NCBI GenBank assembly: GCA_036244855.1
Contig: BQKZ01004795.1
Location: 56,978 to 67,246 of the forward strand
Direction of reading: 5' to 3'
Source: Temnopleurus reevesii
Lineage: Eukaryota > Echinodermata > Echinoidea > Temnopleuroida > Temnopleuridae
Length of the DNA stretch: 10,269 nt
Both the position numbers and the translations under genes were made by a program. The notes beneath the pieces were generated by a model. That model searched no databases and was not told where the DNA came from. It saw nothing but the letters and a program-made list of their open reading frames with translations. This document shows, piece by piece, positions 7,401 through 10,269 of this stretch. How positions within the stretch are numbered: the stretch's first letter is position 1; the number at the start of each line of letters is the position of its first letter.

Positions 7401-7571
7401 ATATATGGAGTTGCTTAGAGATAGATAATCTCACAAATACCAAGAAAAACAGTTGATTTTTAATTGTTTCCTCTGTGGCGGTACATGTAAATTCATTTGT
7501 GCATGCATTTTTGTACAATTTTACATGATTATTTATAATGAGCTTACAAACCAATTTAAACCATCAAGTCT

Positions 7572-7650
7572 TGGGCGTTGTTTCACAAAGTTACGAAAGA
7601 CATTAGAGAAGACTCTAATCACGTCTGGTATCAGTTTTTGTGCTGGATAC
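7572..7650 (+). repeat. Half copy of the 6750 palindromic MITE
   Basis: TGGGCGTTGTTTCACAAAGTTACGAAAGAC, then CGTCTGGTATCAGTTTTTGTGCTG, aligns with the reverse complement of 6850-6925. Only one arm is present. Confidence 0.6.
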
Positions 7651-7680
7651 TCATAGGATGATCAACCTGTAACTACAAGA

Positions 7681-7967
7681 GGGCGCCATGGTGTAGTGGT
7701 CATGACTCTCACCTTTCAACCAGAGGGTCGTAGGTTCGAATCCCGCCCATGGCGTCAATTTCCTTCAGCAAGAAGTTCATCCACATTGTGCTGCACTCAA
7801 CCTAGGTGAGGTGAATGGGTACCTGGCAGGAATATTTATTCCTTGAAATGCCATGTTCACTGGTAGCTGCCAGGCAAATAGTATTGCAAAGTGCCTTGAG
7901 CACTCAGCAGAGTGGATACGTGCGCTATATAAATTGGATCTATTATTATCATTATTATTTTTATTAC
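7681..7967 (+). mobile_element. tRNA-derived SINE, best preserved copy
   Basis: The tRNA-like head at 7684-7754 has a perfect 7-bp acceptor stem (CGCCATG/CATGGCG), an A box at 7689-7699 (TGGTGTAGTGG), a perfect B box at 7733-7743 (GGTTCGAATCC) and a CTTTCAA loop (TTC at 7715-7717). The body has AAGTTCATCCACATTGTGCT and GGTGAGGTGAATGGGTACCT. The end is GTGCCTTGAGCAC ... GTGCGCTATATAAATTGG and a TTATTATCATTATTATT tail. It may have kept Pol III promoter activity; mobilisation would need a partner LINE. Confidence 0.88.
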
Positions 7968-8117
7968 CAGTCATTCTCTCAGTGATTCGTAAATTCTTGA
8001 TGAAGCACCGCTGGGTTGTATAGACTCAACAAACTCAAACATAGCAGCAATTACACAGTTGTTCTATTCAATTATTGCATTTTTATCACCTCATATCAGC
8101 ATATGTGAAAGTCAAAA

Positions 8118-8451
8118 ATATGACTTCATCATCATCTTCATCAACGACCTGCCAAGCTTCTTGTCGGCTAACACTACTGTTCGACTCTTCGTAGGTGACT
8201 GCATGATCTATCGCAGCATATCATCAGCAACAGATAGTGCAGCTCTTCAAATGTTGACTTTTTCAAATGTAACAGCGTCACATCGAGGCCATAAACAGAG
8301 GTGTTTAATTCCCCACACCAGGAGTCAAACTCTACGACAGAGCTTCTTTCCAGACTCAATCAGACTCTGGAGCTCTCTACCAGAAGCTGCGGCCTTATGT
8401 ACCTCCCTGATCAGCTGTAAGCGAGAGGTACTCGATATCCAGCTCCGTTAA
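8118..8451 (+). pseudogene. Internally deleted reverse transcriptase relic (CR1/Jockey-like non-LTR)
   Basis: The open frame contains FIIIFINDLPSFLS, then VRLFVGDCMIYRSIS, the RT palm region in which the catalytic F/Y-A-D-D is expected. Here it reads F-V-G-D, so one catalytic aspartate is lost. After ATDSAALQ the frame jumps straight to the RT C-terminal end: LTFSNVTASHRGHKQRCL, LRQSFFPDSIRLWSSLPEAA and a final VLDIQLR stop. About a hundred or more residues of the thumb region seem to be missing without a frame change. No endonuclease is present. The element is dead. Downstream GATGTTGATAATGATGA (8511-8527) may be its simple-repeat 3' tail. Confidence 0.75.
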
Positions 8452-8652
8452 ACCACAGAGCATTTACTAAAGTACGAAACTGTACCCAATGGTGCTCTGT
8501 ACCAATAGCGATGTTGATAATGATGACACAGTGAATTTATGCAATGTTCATAACCACTTGGGTTGATTTTTCTCTTTGATCTGTTTTTGAGCATTATAAG
8601 TAAGATTTTCCTTGCTGATGGTTTTCCCCTTCTCTCTCTTTAAAAATTTCAG

Positions 8653-8720
8653 ATCGATGCAGTATATAGTGATGCTAGTGCCCCGTACCAGTATGTTAGT
8701 TCAACTGTTGACCATTTTTT
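8653..8720 (+). CDS. Internal coding exon 2 of the same gene (middle of the SEA-like domain)
   Basis: This short 68-nt exon lies between a strong acceptor (CTTCTCTCTCTTTAAAAATTTCAG) and a consensus donor GTAAGT at 8721. It starts in phase 0, matching the end of the exon at 4064, and ends in phase 2, matching the next exon. It encodes 22 residues plus two bases of a Leu codon: IDAVYSDASA followed by PYQYVSSTVDHF. In a SEA-like reading this is the end of the first helix, a loop, and the second strand ending in the conserved-looking V-x-H-F. The 4587-nt intron before it holds most of the mobile elements in the window. An additional exon in that intron cannot be excluded, but the continuity of the helix argues against one. 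Confidence 0.7.
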
Positions 8721-8820
8721 GTAAGTATTCAACAAACATAAAATCTATGCAAGAAAATACCCCTGCTTTTTTAAAAGAACATATCGGCTTTTCAGAGGTG
8801 TTCAGTAACAAAATTTTACA

Positions 8821-9117
8821 ATTGTAGTACTCAACTCTGGCTAACCTATGTCGGTGTGTGAAGCTCATTATCATCAGATAAATTATGCATGAGTGAGTAC
8901 GGATTAAAAGGAAACTGTAAAATGACAATTTGGGCTATTTTAGAACCTGCAAAGCGATGTCAAAATACAGTTTGCCCGAGAAGTGCGTACACCCCTGTCA
9001 TCTTGATAATCATCATGTTTTGATGATTTCTCAGGATTTGCTGTATTACTCTTAATGGATGTCAATGTCAATATCAGTGTCGTGCACTGACGACACAGGA
9101 GCCTGTACCATAAAACA
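8821..9117. other. Intron sequence, no gene
   Basis: Contains a small hairpin AATCATCATGTTTTGATGATT near 9008-9028. Nothing else was recognised. Confidence 0.4.
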
Positions 9118-9139
9118 AGTTTGCAATCAATCGCAAACT
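9118..9139. repeat. Small perfect hairpin
   Basis: AGTTTGC-AATCAATC-GCAAACT, with 7-bp arms. It may belong to a diverged SINE whose tail is at 9235-9310. Confidence 0.4.
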
Positions 9140-9234
9140 CCAACAACTAATCCGATGATAATCCCAGTCCCTCTGACTTCTTTCTCTGCTTTTATATGTT
9201 CGTCTAAGTGCATAGGGACTTTCGCATGATTGTT

Positions 9235-9256
9235 CTATGCGCTATATAAAAATGTT

Positions 9257-9310
<54 letters not shown>
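9235..9310 (+). repeat. SINE-type tail with long (TTA)n microsatellite
   Basis: ATGCGCTATATAAAAATG is followed by about 17 ATT/TTA units. It has the same 3' end as the SINEs in the window but no recognisable tRNA head. The run of Leu in the overlapping open frame is an artefact. Confidence 0.75.
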
Positions 9311-9339
9311 TCTTTCTTTGCCTCCTCTCAATGCTGTAG

Positions 9340-9517
9340 GGCGAATGATACCAATACCCAGGTGATGTTCACTGTCCTTTTGAACGCAATCAACAGAGGG
9401 GCCCGACAGCACCTCCTCAATTTCATCGGTCCGGTGCCGTCGAATAACATGAACACGTACACGGTCCTCTACACACACATTGGGGATGAGGAACCAGATG
9501 TTCTCAGTCCACCGTAG
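9340..9517 (+). CDS. Terminal coding exon of the same gene (end of SEA-like domain and stop)
   Basis: The acceptor is CTTTGCCTCCTCTCAATGCTGTAG. The first base G completes TT|G = Leu from the previous exon, so phase 2 is conserved. Then come 58 residues and a TAG stop at 9515-9517. The segment supplies a strand (NTQVMFTVLLNA), a helix (INRGARQHLLNFIGPV), a final strand (NMNTYTVLYTHIG) and a short acidic/proline tail (DEEPDVLSPP). This completes the beta-alpha-beta-beta-alpha-beta order of a SEA-like fold. The G-S-V-V-V type self-cleavage motif of mucin SEA domains is absent; the equivalent turn reads ANDTNT. No membrane segment follows, so the protein ends with the domain. A weak alternative donor (ACC|GTAGAT at the stop) is possible but less likely. 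Base composition is clearly less AT-rich than the surroundings, as expected of real coding sequence. Confidence 0.75.
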
Positions 9518-9912
9518 ATGTTCATGTACTAGGAAACCAAAGGACACAGTAAATGGACAAAACAAACAACTTCCCATTTAATGCCCCAGTCACATAGGAA
9601 CCCGGAATCAACAAGATTCAACATGATTCATTGTTAATTCACAGTTAACTGCCTCCGAACAAAGAGTCGTGTTGCATTGTGTTGCTTTCAGCGCCCTACG
9701 TGACCAGTGCTTAAATTTTCACATTGGACGGAGAAGACAAAGAAAGGATCTTAGCTGCCATATAGCAAGCATGTTTGAGATCTCTTCTACATGTAAATTT
9801 GAATAGGAAGGACATGTCTTTTGTGCCTTTGAGCTTGTGAGAGCTTGAATGGGACATTTATTTTGTCAAATTTCTTTACCCTTTGTTCTCCCATTGTTGT
9901 CTTCAATTGCAC
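9518..9912 (+). other. Probable 3' untranslated region / downstream flank
   Basis: This follows the stop of the terminal exon. No AATAAA was found here. AGTAAA at 9548-9553 is a weak candidate polyadenylation signal very close to the stop. Nothing else could be recognised before the repeat at 9913. Confidence 0.35.
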
Positions 9913-10092
9913 TACTGTGTATGTTTAAGTTTTCGTGGGGGTTTTATTTTCGCGAATTTCTGGTCTTGGCCTCGCAAAATTTTCCACTCTGTATATTACA
10001 TATTCATATGTGTACAAATACTGTCAAAAATGTGGAAATAACATTACGCCAATGTGTCGTACTCGTCGGAAATCGTGAAAATACCTGGCTTC
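9913..10092 (+). mobile_element. Short TIR element (TTCGCGG family), copy 3, 3' end decayed
   Basis: Starts TACTGTGTATGTTTAAGTTTTCG, then GGGGGTTTTATTTTCGCGAATTTC, GTGTACAAATACTGTCAAAA, GGAAATAACATTACGCCAATG and CGTGAAAATACC. It matches copies 1 and 2 in order. The right terminal repeat is not recognisable. Confidence 0.65.
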
Positions 10093-10269
10093 TGCATGGT
10101 CAGATCCTGAAAGGATTTGTCAATAGGGGTTGGTGTTTTGACAACCAGAAGGGTTGGAGTGATGAGCTTTTTCACCCGCTGGATCCACCCATGATCAGAT
10201 GCCTGATGCTTGAAATAATTTAATTTGTATATCTCCTTGTAAAAGCTGTATACGCTGCGTATTACATCT
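10093..10269. other. Window end, nothing recognised
   Basis: The open frame that runs to 10223 starts inside a repeat and shows no recognisable motif. Confidence 0.35.

Larger units (their letters stand above)
4065..8652 (+). other. Large repeat-filled intron
   Basis: A phase-0 GT-AG intron of about 4.6 kb joins the exons at 3906-4064 and 8653-8720. It contains a 2-kb inverted-repeat-bounded block, two fold-back elements, a retroelement tail, a full SINE and a reverse transcriptase relic. No further exon with matching phases was recognised in it. Confidence 0.65.
8721..9339 (+). other. Short last intron
   Basis: A phase-2 GT-AG intron of 619 nt. It carries a small hairpin (9118-9139) and, near its 3' end, a GCGCTATATAAA plus (TTA)n SINE-type tail that stops about 30 nt before the acceptor. 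Confidence 0.65.

Noticed and set aside
7315..7554. Minus-strand open frame with IQFNS repeats
   Set aside because: It is the translation of the (TTGAA)n tail.
7684..7754. Possible functional tRNA-Glu gene
   Set aside because: The acceptor stem is perfect, but the anticodon stem is mispaired and the sequence continues into the SINE body.
8174..8359. Minus-strand open frame
   Set aside because: It is the shadow of the reverse transcriptase relic on the plus strand.
9230..9339. Leucine-rich N-terminal part of the open frame ending at 9517
   Set aside because: It reads through a SINE tail and the splice acceptor; the coding exon starts at 9340.
9849..10223. 124-codon plus-strand open frame
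   Set aside because: It runs through copy 3 of a dispersed short TIR element and carries no recognisable motif.

Overview
The window looks like repeat-dense, AT-rich nuclear DNA from a marine invertebrate, most probably an echinoderm and perhaps a sea urchin. That assignment is an inference. It rests on tRNA-derived SINEs ending in a GCGCTATATAAA plus (TTA)n tail, short elements rich in TTCGCGGTGGTTTTATTTTCGC-type sequence, an element beginning ATGCCTCCGCCACC with GTCCGTCC runs, a CR1/Jockey-like reverse transcriptase relic and GT-AG introns. Nothing bacterial (operons, ribosome binding sites) is visible.

Genes. One host gene can be supported: the 3' end of a plus-strand, spliced gene with three coding exons at 3906-4064, 8653-8720 and 9340-9517. 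All three have good splice sites, the phases match (0/0, then 2/2), and together they give 405 nt, i.e. 134 residues plus a stop. The peptide is a Thr/Pro-rich linker followed by about 115 residues whose beta-alpha-beta-beta-alpha-beta pattern resembles a SEA domain, and it ends almost at once afterwards. The 5' part of the gene lies outside the window or was not recognised. The first internal intron is about 4.6 kb and full of mobile elements.

Layout. 1-950: no clear content. 960-1140: imperfect GC-richer repeat. 1157-1428: minus-strand SINE. 1542-1726: minus-strand copy of a short TIR element. 1903-2211: plus SINE. 2502-2710: partial tandem duplication. 2701-2796: near-perfect palindrome. 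2872-3110 (minus): broken coding relic resembling the N-terminal region of Crypton/DUF3504 or ZMYM-type recombinase proteins. 3188-3246: inverted repeat. 3369-3876: plus SINE whose tail is interrupted by a TA-flanked short element (3646-3844). 3906-4064: coding exon. 4503-6544: about 2 kb bounded by about 160-bp inverted repeats, containing a fold-back element (5273-5420) and a 650-bp element with three internal repeats, each carrying a DR1 nuclear-receptor-type motif (5731-6382). 6750-6927: palindromic MITE, with a half copy at 7572-7650. 7300-7400: retroelement-like 3' tail with (TTGAA)n. 7681-7967: the best preserved SINE. 8118-8451: RT relic. 8653-8720 and 9340-9517: the last two coding exons. 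9913-10092: third copy of the short TIR element.

The coding exons and the repeats are closely interleaved. Two of the three splice acceptors lie about 30 nt downstream of SINE (TTA)n tails.
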